A stretch of DNA of 64,000 bases from Quercus robur (lineage: Eukaryota > Streptophyta > Magnoliopsida > Fagales > Fagaceae). Numbering within the stretch: position 1 is the first letter of the stretch; each line of letters starts with the position of its first letter. This document shows, in pieces, positions 23,953-35,949 of the stretch. A program made the translations under genes and the position numbers. Below the pieces are notes generated by a model, which had not been told where the DNA came from, searched no databases, and saw only the letters and a program-made list of their open reading frames with translations. The stretch covers positions 63,068,290-63,132,289 of the forward strand of contig NC_065537.1 in NCBI RefSeq assembly GCF_932294415.1. The letters are read 5' to 3'.

Positions 23953-24440
23953 CTAGAAACACATCTTCAAACCCACACAATCCTTGAACTGACCAGTTTC
24001 TCTAGGTGACACCCACAAGCACTGAACACCACTGTCCCTTATACCACCAATAATTTCATCCATTTGGGCATCTGAAACCGAAAGGAAACTTCCCATTGAG
24101 ATGTACAACACTGAACATGGAGGTTGAGAATCAAGCCACTGGAGATAGTTGACACCATTGTTAGCATTAGTTATAGAAGGACTCTTTTCTTCAAGTTCTA
24201 AGTAAGGTATGGCAGGACCAATAGGGTAGACAGGGATAGGAAAGTTGGCTTTAGAAGTGTCAATGGCTTCAGCTTCAAGTTCGTGAAAGGTGGTGAATAG
24301 AAGATACTGCGCTTTATTGGACACGCTTGAAATACCTTCCAGGACTCCAGGCAAGACTAGTCGACATCTCCATATGTAAAGTCCAGGGATGTAGTAGAAA
24401 CTCCAGGGACGTAGTCCACAAGCTCATCACCCCGTTCTTA
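23953..24440 (-). pseudogene. Truncated UGT87 copy (first half of exon 2 only)
   Basis: It matches exon 2 of the intact UGT at 15994-19336 nearly word for word, from the splice-acceptor side (about 24440) through LPGVLEGISSVSNKAQ and YLQWLDSQPPCSVLYISMGS to FKDC, then diverges and stops at 23953. The PSPG donor-binding box is missing, so it cannot be an active transferase. Near 24360-24410 the copy has a deletion and a repeated GTCCAGGGATGTAGT-like piece, which also breaks the frame. Exon 1 is not found. Sequence before the exon (to about 24637) still resembles the intron of the intact gene, so this is a DNA-level duplication and not a retrocopy. Confidence 0.9.
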
Positions 24441-24637
24441 ATTAATCACATGCCATAGACACAACGCTAAGCTTAGTGCAAAGCCTAAATATTGTTACGA
24501 CTAACTAGAAACTGCCTTGGAACAAGAGGGTGTATATATATATATATACACACACACAGACACACACAACGCTAAGCTTGAGTTTATTTAGTAGATTTTT
24601 TTTTGTGCCAATCTTTTTTATTTTTTTAATAACTTTA

Positions 24638-25884
24638 TGGCCTATTTGGATGTTAAAAAAAGGAGGTGAGTAGAGTAGAGGGAGGAAGAGTAATTCAATT
24701 ACCTTGTTTGGAAGTTTTTTAAGGAAGGAGGGGGAGGGATTTGGAGGGGTTTCAACTACCACTAACCCCTCATTTTTAATTCCCCCAAATTGGAGAGATT
24801 TGGAGGGAGAATAGAGTAGATAAATTGTTCACAAAATGAATTTCCCAATTTATCATTTCTAAATTAACAAAATTACAAACTCTCTCACACAACTTCTTCA
24901 AGCATCAAACAGCATCAAACATGATCATCCAAAATATAATCCTAATATTTTCCTCCCAATTTTCTCAGCAACCAAACAGATTATAAACCTCAAATTACAC
25001 TCATTCTTCAAGCATTAACAGTCAAAAAATTCATCACAATAAAATAACATAACAAAATTCAAGCCAATCATAACAACACAACATTATTAACCTGAAAGAC
25101 TATTTTTTGAGAATACTCTGAATTTTTCAAAACAAAACAGAGCTTAGTGGAGATTGAGAAACATACGTACTGGAGAAAAGAGTTTGGATTGTATGGACTT
25201 TTCGAGTTCAAATTTTTTATTGTGCTCAGCCAATCGAGATCGTATAGGACCATACAACGAAGAAAAAAATAATAATAATTGTATCGGACCTGGTTCTATG
25301 AATGGGTCCGTGCATGTTTTCATTTTTCCTTTTTGATGTCTTTTTCTGGCATGGTGGCTGAGGAGTATTTTAAATAAAAATATTAAAAATAATAATAATA
25401 AATCAAAGAAACACTCAAAATTCAATATTTTGTTGATTTTTTCAGCAAACATACAAACCAAACATTTTTTTCTTATTTTAATTATTATCAATTAAGGAGG
25501 GTTTTTTTTAGTATAATAAAAAAGTAGAAAAAATATTTAATTATAAACCAATGTTGATTATTTAATTCATATTAGAAAAAAAAAATTATCAAAAAAAGTA
25601 TTGCATACTATAGTCATAATTATTTAATCTAACAAATTAATCATAGACCAATGTTGCAAGTCTATTTTCAAATAGGGGTAAATTTGTCTATTTAAATCAT
25701 TTCCTCTCTTCTCCCTCCTAATTTTTAAAACATCCAAACAAGAGGAAGGGCTAATTACTCCCTTCCCCCTTACTAATTTTAAAAACATCCAAATAAGGTG
25801 GAGGATAACCATTCCCCTCTACTCTCCTCCCCACTACTCTCCTCCCCTCTACTCTCCTTCCTCTCTAAACTTTCAAACAGGCCA
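24638..25884. mobile_element. Non-autonomous PIF/Harbinger-like element, 1.25 kb
   Basis: The ends are TGGCCTATTTGGATG (left) and the complement of AAACAGGCCA (right), flanked on both sides by TTA (24635-24637, 25885-25887), the target choice of PIF/Harbinger elements. Long subterminal inverted regions rich in GGAGGAGAGTAGAGGGG follow: purine-rich at left, pyrimidine-rich at right. No transposase is visible. It sits in the intron-derived part of the UGT fragment. Confidence 0.68.
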
Positions 25885-25887
25885 TTA

Positions 25888-26613
25888 GTGTCAATCTTTG
25901 ATTGCTGTTTAAGACGCTGTCTTTTGTTGAAACGTATATTTTGGAATATCGAACGTATATTTTGGAATATCGAACATTACAAGTTCACAACTAACAAAAG
26001 TTACAAAGATCTAGTGTGGGTGATCTGATTTGCACCTTTTCTGTTGTCTAGTGTTTTGATTGGTTTTTTTAAACGCTTTGATATGCCATAATCCTCAGGA
26101 AGGGAAGTTCGGCCCGTGAGTTGCATCCTCGGCCAGGAACTCGTAGCATAACAATGGATAAAGAGGAAGGCCCAGTCCATCATAACGACAGACTACTCCT
26201 AGAATATCCTGTTGTGAGCTAAGAACATTAGCAGAGAACAAATTAATTGAGGGCTTAGGCAGCGCCTTGTGAGCATTTTTCATATTTTTCCTGACTTCTA
26301 GCCCAATTTTTGGGTAGCTGTTTAGAGGTCTTTCTGAGGTCCATTTTCTGCAAATGTTATATGTACGGAAAACTCTAGATGACTAGTTTCCAATGGTTTT
26401 GGCCTCATTTGATTTGGAGCTATGTCGGAAAGCTGAAAAATTCTGAACATCTTCCATTGAAAAATTCATATCATTTAATCTGGAGCCTATATCAACGAGT
26501 CCTTTTGGTAAAAATTAGCTAAGACCTTGTTTTTCAAGACGGTCTAGCCCATTTGTTGTAGTTCTTGCCCAATCAGTATACTTTATTTTGCAAATTTGAG
26601 TAAAAAACTATCT
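25888..26613. other. Noncoding; short tandem repeat and LTR scraps
   Basis: A 21-bp tandem duplication (ACGTATATTTTGGAATATCGA at about 25931 and 25952). Around 26090-26200, GC-richer text with TCCTCGGCCAGGAACTC resembles scraps of gypsy LTRs. No gene. Confidence 0.45.
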
Positions 26614-27510
26614 TGTACGTTTTTAGACCCCTTATAACATAAGTTGTTTAAACTAGTTATTTAGTCAAGTGATAACTTAGATAAATTATTTAGATCTAGG
26701 TTAATGCAAGTAAATCATATCATGTAAATAATGCAAAAATATAAAAAACACAACGATATAATAACTCAGGAAAACCAAACCAGTAAAAAACCTGGGGAGG
26801 ATTTAATCTGGCTATCTTCAAGGTAAAACAAATCCACTATAAAAGAATTGAAATTTTACAATAAGACTTAGACTACTAACATCCAATTGCTACCTCAAAT
26901 AGAAAATTTACTACTACGACCCCATGATAGCTTCGAGTCCACGGACTACTTCTTTCCTTGACCTTTGAAATACAAGCACCCATACTTGTGATAAAAAACA
27001 CAAACTCTCTTGTTTGTGACTTCAAGACCATCCTTGAAGGTTTAGATCATCAACACCTTTGATGATTAGAGAAGACAACAACTTCTATAACACCGGATCT
27101 TGAGATTCTTCAAGGAATTACGTCAGTAGAAGACATGAGAGAATTTTTGGGTACAAAACTCTAAATACAAAAGAGGCACATTATTCTCTCTCTAAAAAGT
27201 CTTGTAAAAACGTGCTTAGGGTTTCCTTTATATACTAGCAGTGTTTTACTTGAAACCCAATACATTTAAGTAGAGTTTGGGTTGAAATACATTTAAGTAG
27301 TGTTTTACGTGTTTTGATCGGTTGAGCCTATTTCTCGATCGGTTGAACCAGACAGTTTCTGAACTTTTCTTTCTGCAGCTTACTTGTTTTTTAATCTTGA
27401 CTTGAATCACCTTGAGCATTGTCTATTAATACTTATAGACTCTAGGATCTATATTTAGACAAGTTTGTGTTATCGATTTGTCAATTGTTCTAAATTTTTA
27501 GAATCTAACA
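26614..27510 (-). mobile_element. Solo LTR, same family as the one in P450 copy 2, minus strand
   Basis: It starts TGTACGTTTTTAGACCCCTT (complement of the end ...AAGGGGTCTAAAAACTAACA at 52606) and ends GAATCTAACA (complement of TGTTAGGTTC at 51672). Internal blocks such as GGGGAGGATTTAATCTGGCT and TTCTTTCTGCAGCTTACTTG match in order. There is no clean target duplication, so it is older. Confidence 0.78.
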
Positions 27511-28059
27511 TGTCAGTTTTCCTAAAAAATACAATAATGACTTTATTAGGGTTTGGTATTTTTGTGATATCTTATCTATTTTAGGTCTGATTTTGGCCTA
27601 TAAACAATCATTTTGAGGGAAAAAATATGACCTACAAGATAGTCTAAAGTCCAACTATTCGATCAAAATGTCAACTTTTGACCATACCCAATTAGGGTTT
27701 TCGTCAGATTTTTTGTAAAATGATTTTTTCAACCATTGTGACTTTTTGATTCACTGTTTAAACATGTTTTATTTATTTATTCATTTTTCCCTTTTTGGCT
27801 TTAAAACTTATGTATTTGCACTCTTTTTTATATTATATTTTTTTGTCTTTGTTTTGACACATGAATCGGGGTCGAACAAAATACGGTATCAACAACTACC
27901 CCGTCTTTGTTTAACATTTGTTGGCACAATAAATGTTAGACATAGAATTAGATAAAGAATTTTATCCCTCCCAATTCTAGTGCAAACAAATTTTGGGGCC
28001 AAAATCGAGTTGCTACGAACAAATGAAAATATTGATAGAAATTGGGAAAGATGGTAGTG
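27511..28059. other. Spacer between two related LTRs, nothing recognised
   Basis: No PBS, polypurine tract or coding domain is seen between the two same-orientation LTRs, so they are probably separate solo LTRs and not one element. Confidence 0.4.
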
Positions 28060-28905
28060 TGTGTTCATTTAAGCCCCTTAAAGTAGATTTTTTAACTTAA
28101 TATATTAACTAAGTGATTACTTAAATCAATTATTCAAATCTAGCTTAAAAAATAATAAATCATATCATACAAAGCAGCGGAAAATAAATAATACCACGAT
28201 ATGATGACCCAATAAAACCAATGAAACTAACCATTTCAAGGTAAAAACTTGGGGAGGATTTGACCTAATTATCCTCTAGGTAGACCAAATCCACTATAAA
28301 AGAATTGAAGTTTTTACAAAAGATTTAACCCTAAATCTAATGCTACTTCCAGTAGTAACTTGCTAACACAACTACATGCAAACTCTGAATTCATGAACTT
28401 CTTCTCTTCTTGGATTGATAACAACACAAACTGCCTTGTTTGTGACTTTGAGATCCCACTCAAAGGTTTCAGATCACCTTCACTTGTTGATCTTGATGCA
28501 GCAACTAGTTCTACTAAATGCTTGATTGTAGTTTTGGCTCTAGTAGATTCTTGTGTAGTTAGAAGGTACAAAATCTCTCAAATCTTACAAAGAGTAACAC
28601 ACAAGTCTTCTTCCACACCCTCAAAACGTGGTTAGGGTTTTTCTTTTATATGTAGAGAAGTTTAAGTAAAACCCTAAACTTTTTCACGGGCTTTGGGCCT
28701 ATTTAAAAATTCTACAAAAACTGTGCTTGCGATTTTTGATCGGTCGAGAAAGGCAAAACTTCACTTTTCTTTTCTACAATTAGCTGAACTTCAAAACTTG
28801 AAATGACCTTATTTAAGCATTGCCTAAATACCTAGACTAGACATGTTTTGTTCTTGGTTTGCCAACACAATACAATAATGATTCTAAATATTTAATTCTA
28901 AATCT
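28060..28905 (-). mobile_element. Diverged LTR of the same family, minus strand
   Basis: Shares in order AAGCCCCTTAAAG, AATCATATCAT, TTGGGGAGGATTTGACCT, CCACTATAAAAGAATTGAAG, and GTTAGGGTTTTTCTTTTATAT-like blocks with 26614-27510. It is more decayed at the outer end. Open frames here are part of the LTR. Confidence 0.7.
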
Positions 28906-29157
28906 TTATAACTTAACACGTAGAAAGAGATCCTTATTATTATTGTTCACTCCTCTTCTGCTCTTTTTGGTGCATCCTAGTTTCTTTTCCCTACAAAAGG
29001 TTAGTCGCATCTCAGTCGCCAATCTTGTTGCCTTAACTGATCCACAAAACCTTATTATTGATTAAACTCTACAAACCAAAACCACAAATTTAGAAACCCA
29101 AACACACCTTGATGAACAGTGACTTGTGGTGGTTTTATACAGCTTGAAGAGATTGTT

Positions 29158-29202
<45 letters not shown>

Positions 29203-30072
29203 AAACATTAAAACCAAAAGAAAAATGATTTCCAGACGGGGCAGATCAGATGAAAAGAATAGGAAAAGGTTTTTTTTTTTTTTTTTTTTTTTTAAGTTAC
29301 TTTAATTAAATTTAAAAAATTAGAAATTCAGAATTTTGTCTTTAATTTTTTTGTAATTTTTTATTTTTTAAATGCCAACATAGCATTTTTAAAAATCAAA
29401 TAAATATTTTACTATTATTTTATTAGTCACGTTAGCATTTATTGTGCAAATAGTAGTGCACTTCGTTTGCCACATAGGAATTTTCTATTAGTGGGTTGAT
29501 AGCAAGGACCTAAACAAAAACGATTTTCTAATTTCAGGGATAGATGTAGGCACAAAATCAATTAGGGACTAAAATGAAAATTGGCTCAAATTAATATAGG
29601 AACAAAAAAAAAATGTATTTTTGCCTTTACAATACATTCAGCCAGAGTCTTTACTTTTATTAGTCGGTCTAATAGGTAAATATCATTTGTGAACTGCTTT
29701 ATATCAGTGATAGCAGATAGAACAATAGTGCGAGAAAGAAAACAAAGATAGAGACGTAGATTGAGAGTTATACCATCGGTTGGACTAGTTTAGGAGTGGA
29801 GTTTAGCAGACGATTGAAGACTGCATGGTAAGGCAAGGTGGCGTTGCAATGGGGTAGACAAATTTTTTTTCTTCTTCTTTTTATTGTTATTTTTTAAAGG
29901 GGGTTTGCTCTTACTAGGTTAGTTCAAAACTCTATCTAAGCTTGAAGGAGCAAATTCTACAATTTGAGGGGGGCCGATGAAGAAAATTTTCTTTAATTTC
30001 TAAGTTCTATATTACTAACTATATTGACAAATAATGGAAATTTCAAAAAGCTCTGCCTAGCTTCGCCTCTAT

Positions 30073-30104
<32 letters not shown>

Positions 30105-30941
30105 GGGTGTTGTGGGGTGGGGGGGGAGGGGAGAGGAAGAGATTTTTTATTTTTTTTTTAATTTTGAAAATTGTGGAAGTTTCAAATTCTATGTAGCAAG
30201 CACTTACGAAGTTAATAATAAATAAATAAAATAAAATTAAAAGGATTCAGTTTTTTATAGTATAGCGTGCATGCGTTATATATATAATTTTGTGTATCCA
30301 CTCTACAAGACACCCGCATCAGATATAATAATTTTATTTTACATTTCATTAAAATATTAATTTTTCTTATTTTTAAAATTATTTCTCTTTCTTCACATGT
30401 AACAACCAACATGTATTTTATTTTTTCACCATCAAGATACATAAATAAAAATAAAAAAAAGAATAAACTACTAAATATAAAAATAAATAGTGACAGTGTA
30501 AATTTACAATGTTATTATAATAAACTTATAAATTTACACAATTATATATAAACTAATATAAGTTATTTTTAAGTAAAACTATAAAGATTCTACCCTACCC
30601 ATTTTTTTTATACTGAATGCTAAACTACAATGCAATACAAAAATTTTACCAAAATTATCTTGGATTGCTATGAATATTTAGGAGGTGTTTGGTACATGCA
30701 CTTAAAAATATGTGTTTTGTTATTTGAAAGCATGTATAGAAATATGTATGGGTAAAAAATGTGTAAAAATATATGTAATATTATATAAAAACTAAAAATT
30801 ATTGTTTGAAAGGGTGTAACTAACATCCTCTTAAATTTCCAAGAATAAAGGGGTGGAATGTTCAAAACCCACAACACATAATGTAGAATGCATCACTATC
30901 ACTGTAAAAAGGCGAAAATGAGAATTTAACCATAATTTTCC
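28906..30941. other. Noncoding AT-rich DNA
   Basis: It holds the (GA)n at 29162, long T-runs (about 29271-29294 and 30069-30102), and at 29500-29630 a block ending ...AAAATGTATTTTTGCC that is the inverted relative of 2281-2410. No gene recognised. Confidence 0.45.
29162..29198. repeat. (GA)n microsatellite
   Basis: About 18 GA units. Confidence 0.95.
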
Positions 30942-30949
30942 AATTATAT

Positions 30950-31190
30950 AGTTAGTAGTTCAGGTTCTTAAACTATATTATTTACTAGCATCTTGAGTCT
31001 ATAAGACTTGATTTTGGCCTATAAATTGAGTTTCAAATACTCGAATTGCATGCTCTGATTATGTCTGATGTGGCATATTTTTCCACGTGGTGACCACATA
31101 GAAATTGAGTCTCTAAGACTCGATTTATAACCCTTATAAATAAGAACAAATCAAAGAGGAACCACCAGAACATCAAAGAAGAACCCAGAG

Positions 31191-31222
<32 letters not shown>

Positions 31223-31713
31223 AGAAACAGAAAGAGAGAAAAGATCGAGATCGAAGTGGGTGGCTTCAAATTGGCTTCAAACCACCGTGCGCAACCCAGG
31301 CAAACCACCACCGTGCTAGACCTAGCCCGCGCGCAACCCAAGCCGCGCAAGCCCCCAGGTTGCGCACGACCTAGCTAGGCTACGCGAGCCCCAGGCCGCG
31401 CTGGTGAGGTGAGCTCTTTCTCTCCTTCTAATCTGAGTCTCTAGGATTGGGATTGATGTGTTTGGGATTTCTTAAATTTGTTTTTGGGTATTTCAGCTTG
31501 TACATGAGACTTAAAATTTTTAAAAATTTTTTTGGGTTAGAAATCGAGTCTCTAAGACTTGATTTCCAGGTAGAGGCTATTTAGAAAAAATACTACATCA
31601 GATGTAATCAATTCATAGAAATCGAGTCTCAAAAACTCGATTTATAAGCCCTAAATCGAGTCTTTTAAACTCGAGATACTAATAAAAAATATAATTTTAA
31701 AACCTTAATTACT
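30950..31713. mobile_element. Long-TIR DNA element with GC-rich interior (Pack-MULE-like)
   Basis: Both ends carry about 125-bp inverted repeats that include the palindromic motif AAATCGAGTCTCTAAGACTC twice per end. AATTATAT flanks both sides (30942-30949 and 31714-31721), an 8-bp target duplication. The interior at about 31240-31420 is strikingly GC-rich (CGCGCGCAACCCAAGCCGCG) in an AT-rich neighbourhood and looks like a captured 5' exon followed by a possible donor (GGTGAGGTGAGC). No frame there is recognisable. Confidence 0.7.
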
Positions 31714-31721
31714 AATTATAT

Positions 31722-31939
31722 TATTTAAAAAATGGGTTCAATTCCCAATTTTGGTCTGTAAAAATTTACCGAAATAATTATTGTCATCATTTTATACAAA
31801 ATAGTGATAGTACGCAGTCGGCTTGTTTTTTTTTTTTTTTGGAAGTGTGGGCATGGGATGGGACTGAGCTTTTTTGATTAACTAGCTTAAAATAAATGCT
31901 CTTATTTTACACCAACCCCCCCCCCCCCCCCCCCCCAAC

Positions 31940-31990
<51 letters not shown>

Positions 31991-32271
31991 CTTACCGACA
32001 TCATGATTGAGTTAGTGGATTTGAAAGTGGCGTGTCCACAAAAGCGTAATCATCACATATCACATGTGAACAATGGATGAACCACATATGCAACATAAGA
32101 TATTTCCCTTCGCATCGGTTGTCGTGGCTTTAAGAATTTTTTTTTTTTTTTTAAATTATTTAAACTTGTGTCGAAAGAGTTGACAAAGGAACTTTTTGTA
32201 AATATTTTTTATTTTATTTTTTATTTTGATCATTATGATAATAATGATGAGATCTTTTATATCTTAGAGTC
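31722..32271. other. Noncoding spacer with homopolymers
   Basis: Nothing beyond the C- and A-runs listed separately and a T-run near 31825-31841. Confidence 0.5.
31916..31987. repeat. Poly(C) of about 21 followed by poly(A) of about 45
   Basis: C-run 31916-31936, then AACATT, then an A-run to 31987. Lengths may reflect sequencing error. Confidence 0.9.
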
Positions 32272-33228
32272 GGTTTAGTCACCCTTTTCAAATGCAGTGT
32301 TCAGTGATTAAACACTGAACACTAGTGTCCAAAATTTAAAAAAATATGTTTGGTCACCGTTTTCTAAATAGGGTTATTTGAAAATTATTACTCCAAAACC
32401 CATGTTTGAACAGCATTTTTTGGAATGTGCTTGGAGCTGATTTTAAACAACAAACAGGTGTTTTCAGTGGCATTTTGGTAATAAAATTGAACACACTTAG
32501 GAGCCCACCTGATCAGCTTTTTTGAATCTTTGTCTCCTCTTTGTACTTTCATCTCTTCACGCCCCAAACCCAAATACCTGGTACAAAGAAGATCACACAG
32601 TCCGAACTCTCACCCACCTAGTGCCATTCCACCTCACCCCTCACGGACCCAATGCCATTAATCCTAACAGTGGCTTCATAAACGCGTCAAAATCTCACAC
32701 ACCGCATCACCAATAACCCCTATCAATCTCACACAAGCAAGGTGAAAGTGAGATTCGAACCTGGATCAAAAAATGGGTCGACGATGGCGGTGACAAAAGC
32801 TCGATTTCTTGTTGGGTCTTGGAGTGCTGACAGTGGAGATGAGATGCCGAGGAACGTGAAGCCCAGCCGTGGACCTTCTTTAGCGTCAATGGAGATGAGG
32901 ACTACACCGTGGGTTTTGTTTTCTGCTCTCAGGGAAGAGAAGATTTGAAGAAGGAAGAGAGGAGTTGGAAATATAATGCATGTTCTCTCCCCTGATTAAA
33001 AAAAAATATTTAAGTACATTGGTCAGCTTTTTTTATCATTTAAAACACACATACCAAACACATATTTTATATTTTTTGAACACTGAAAAATGTTGTTTAA
33101 ACTATGATACCAAACACTTTTTTTTTTACTCACACTAAAAACACGTATTTCAACAACACTTTTTAAACCACAATTTTCATATCTTTTTAAACAACAATTT
33201 TTGAAAACTATGACCAAACGGGCCCTTA
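32272..33228. mobile_element. Non-autonomous DNA element of about 950 bp
   Basis: The left end (GGTTTAGTCACCCTTTTCAAA) is similar to the complement of the right end (GTTTGGTCATAGTTTTCAAA), and subterminal regions share GTTTAAAC/AACACTG-type words in inverted order. The inner 32530-32950 is less AT-rich with open frames on both strands, possibly captured sequence, but none resembles a known protein. No target duplication defined. Confidence 0.45.
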
Positions 33229-33468
33229 AGATCCAAAAAGAAGTTTTTTTTTTTTTTTAATCAACACTAGTTCTTTTAGATAATAAATCTTAGGTAGGAG
33301 ATAAATCTTGTAAATATGTGACTTCCTTATCAAAAATTCATTCATAATATTAGTAAGAGAATTAAAGATAAATTGTAAGTTCATTGGGCATATGTTTTCT
33401 TAGTATAATGAAAATATTAATTATTATTACTAAGATTAAATCTTGTAAATTATCTATTGTCTATTACT

Positions 33469-33623
33469 GTAAGGACTCGATTTGATCCAAAAGAATTGAA
33501 TTGTTAAATAAAAGAATTGAAAAGAGTAAAAACAAAAAGTAATAAATAATGAATTAGAGTATTCTATGTAATAATAATTAAAATTCACTTAACAACAATA
33601 TTTAATAACTTTTTTATAGTAAT
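33469..33623. mobile_element. LTR fragment disrupted by the Tat-like element
   Basis: It starts TGTAAGGACTCGATTTGATCC, like the LTR end at 348 (TGTAAGGACTCAATTTATAA). The Tat-like element begins immediately after, and the LTR may continue beyond 47475 (GATAATTCAAAGAGC). Continuation is an inference. Confidence 0.45.
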
Positions 33624-34427
33624 TGTAGGGATGAAGGGCCCAGATAAGGATACTGGGCCATGGGCCACGCCTGAGGATGTCGAATAGCCTGGGGTCAGAT
33701 AAATACTTGTGAAGACAAATAGATTATTAGGACGAGGAAGAGGTCAGGTCACAATGAATAAGTGACATTGTTCGAGGAGCGATCCCTCCTCGGCCAACAA
33801 AGTGGAGGCCTAAAGTCTGACCACCCAACAAGTACTAGGCAACAGACAATCGTACTTGGGAGGATAAGTTTTAGAACGAGATGAGACAACAGAGAATAGA
33901 GAAATATCTTGAAAGAAAGCTGCTACCTCCGTATTGAATGCTTTGCATCTAACCCCCTGGCCGCATTAATGTGGAAGTGATACCTAAATAGTATCTTTTA
34001 GCCTTACAGCTACCCACAAAGACTACAAGAAAGTGCTGATGGGACAAGTATCAAGGAGATTAGCAATCTGATCAACACGTGGAGGTTGAGATGAAAGAGG
34101 GGAAGGGAATATAAAAGGGAAGAACTCCCTTACAGGGGGGAGGATCAGAAGAACTTAAGAAAAACCACTATGTAACCAAGAACTTGAATATTTGTATAAG
34201 TTTAAGAGAAATATATAAGAACATACCATCCTCAGACCTAACCGAGAAGCAATTTTCCTTTTCAAACTATTTGTTTTGCTCATTGAAATATTAACTAGCC
34301 TATTGTGATCAACATCCTAACTCATTGAACGTTCAGTAATAGGCCCACTCTCTAACAAATTCATTGTTTTGGGATCATTGGGCAATTGTTTAAACCATTC
34401 GGGCTATGGATCAATCAGATCCTTACA
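33624..34427 (+). repeat. 5' LTR of the Tat-like element
   Basis: Starts TGTAGGGATGAAGGGCCC and ends GATCCTTACA. The same landmarks recur in the 3' LTR, including GGAGCGATCCCTCCTC, CAACAAGTACTAG, GGGAATATAAAAGGGAAGAA (a TATA-like promoter) and CATTGAACGTTCA. Confidence 0.92.
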
Positions 34428-34445
34428 ATTGGCATTGTCTATAGG
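34428..34445 (+). other. Degenerate primer binding site
   Basis: ATTGGCATTGTCTATAGG directly follows the LTR and is a mutated form of the ATTGGCGCCGTCTGTGGG seen at 330-347. CpG decay explains most changes. Confidence 0.75.
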
Positions 34446-34473
34446 GATTGAACATTCTTGAGCTTGTTCAATC

Positions 34474-35790
34474 ATGGTGGGTTCAGGGCCAAACTGTGAA
34501 GAATCTGTGGGATCTTAACGTTAAGATCATTTTCTTAATCTTGAATGAAGGAGAGATTGTGAAGTTAGTGTGCACACAACTCATACCAGTAGGAGACATT
34601 CCAGAAGTGGGAGCCATGTGTCTCATAGGGAAGATACCAAAAACTTAAAACTAGAGATAGATCATTTGCGAAGGAAGCTACACGATAAGCAAAGGAGTGG
34701 GACTCCTTCAAGTTCAAGGTCTTAGTCTGATGATGATGACAATTATAGACCCTGATCAAGGACTTCTCCTTGTGAGTCTTTCTCTTATAATGAGGAACGC
34801 CATCATAGACGAAGGAGCAGAAGCCTGACCTGTAGGGGTTTGGAGAATGATGCTATGAGTAGGGCCTTGCATCAAATTTCGAAGTCACCATTTACACGGA
34901 TGATTGAGAGGGGAAAACTTCCTTCATGATTCAACCAGCCAACATTTACCATGTATAATGGTAGGACAGATCCAGTGGATCATGTCAGTCGTTTTAACCA
35001 AAGAATGGTTGTTCACTCAAAAAATGAGGCCTTGATGTGCAAGGTATTCCTATATATTTTGGGGCCAGTGGCGATGAGATGGTTTGATGGGTTGGAGAAA
35101 GGATCAATTAGCTCTTTTCAAGAGCTTACTAGAGCCTTAAGGGCATGATTTGTCACTTGCAGTAGGGTTTCTCGTCCTTTGGACTCCTTGTTGTCTATGG
35201 CTATGCAAGGGGGGAAGACTCTAAAGACATACTCGGATAGATATTGAGAAATTTTTAATGAGATAGATGAAAATTTTGATGATGTCACTATAAGGACGTT
35301 TAAGGTTGGTTTACCCACTGAGCATGATTTGAGAAAGTCCTTGACTAGGAAGCCTACTCGAAGTATGCATCAGCTAATGGACCGAATTGATGAGTATAAA
35401 CGTTTTGAAAAGGATCAGCAACAAGGGAAGGGGAAGGCAAAGGTAATTCCCCACAACCAAAGAGATTTTAGATCAAAGAAGTATAACAGCAATCAGCCTT
35501 AGAGAGATTTTGTTGGACATACTAGACTTGCTACTGCCCAGATAGTTAACACAGTGTTCAGGGAGCTTGTACACCAAATCTTGGAGAAGATAAAGAGTGA
35601 GCCATATTTTAAGTGATCAAATAAGATGAGAGGAGACCTTATGAAGCGTAATCAAAGTCTTCATTGCCAGTACCATTAGGACCGAGGACGCACTACAAAA
35701 GATTGTAGGACATTAAGTGATTACCTGGAATAGTTAGTCAAAGTTGGGAAGTTGAAGCAATTCCTATATCAGCCCACTAGGCAGGGAAGT
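34474..35790 (+). pseudogene. gag pseudogene of the Tat-like element
   Basis: Frame pieces include an N-terminal coiled segment (LEIDHLRRKLHDKQRSG near 34660), the retrotransposon gag core (TMYNGRTDPVDHVSRFN at about 34950, then AMRWFDGLEKGSI), and a knuckle-like CQYHEDRG...TKDCRTLSDYLE near 35670. Several stop codons and frame changes break it. Gag would form the particle that packages the RNA. Confidence 0.8.
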
Positions 35791-35949
35791 TAGGTTGGGT
35801 CGGCACACCAGAAGGGTGCTTTCCTCAAGACCACCCTTGGGAACAATTAGTGTTATTTTTGCTACCCCAGGTCCGATTGGCTCGTATCCATCAAGGGTTA
35901 TGTCTATAGTAAGGCCACATGCTGAGGATTTGATCCCTGATTCTAAGTA

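Noticed and set aside
26614..28905. Two same-orientation LTRs read as one complete short element
   Set aside because: They are strongly diverged, with no PBS, polypurine tract or shared target duplication, so separate solo LTRs are more likely.
31033..31350. Minus-strand frame in the long-TIR element
   Set aside because: It crosses TIR, poly(A) tract and GC island without any recognisable protein pattern.
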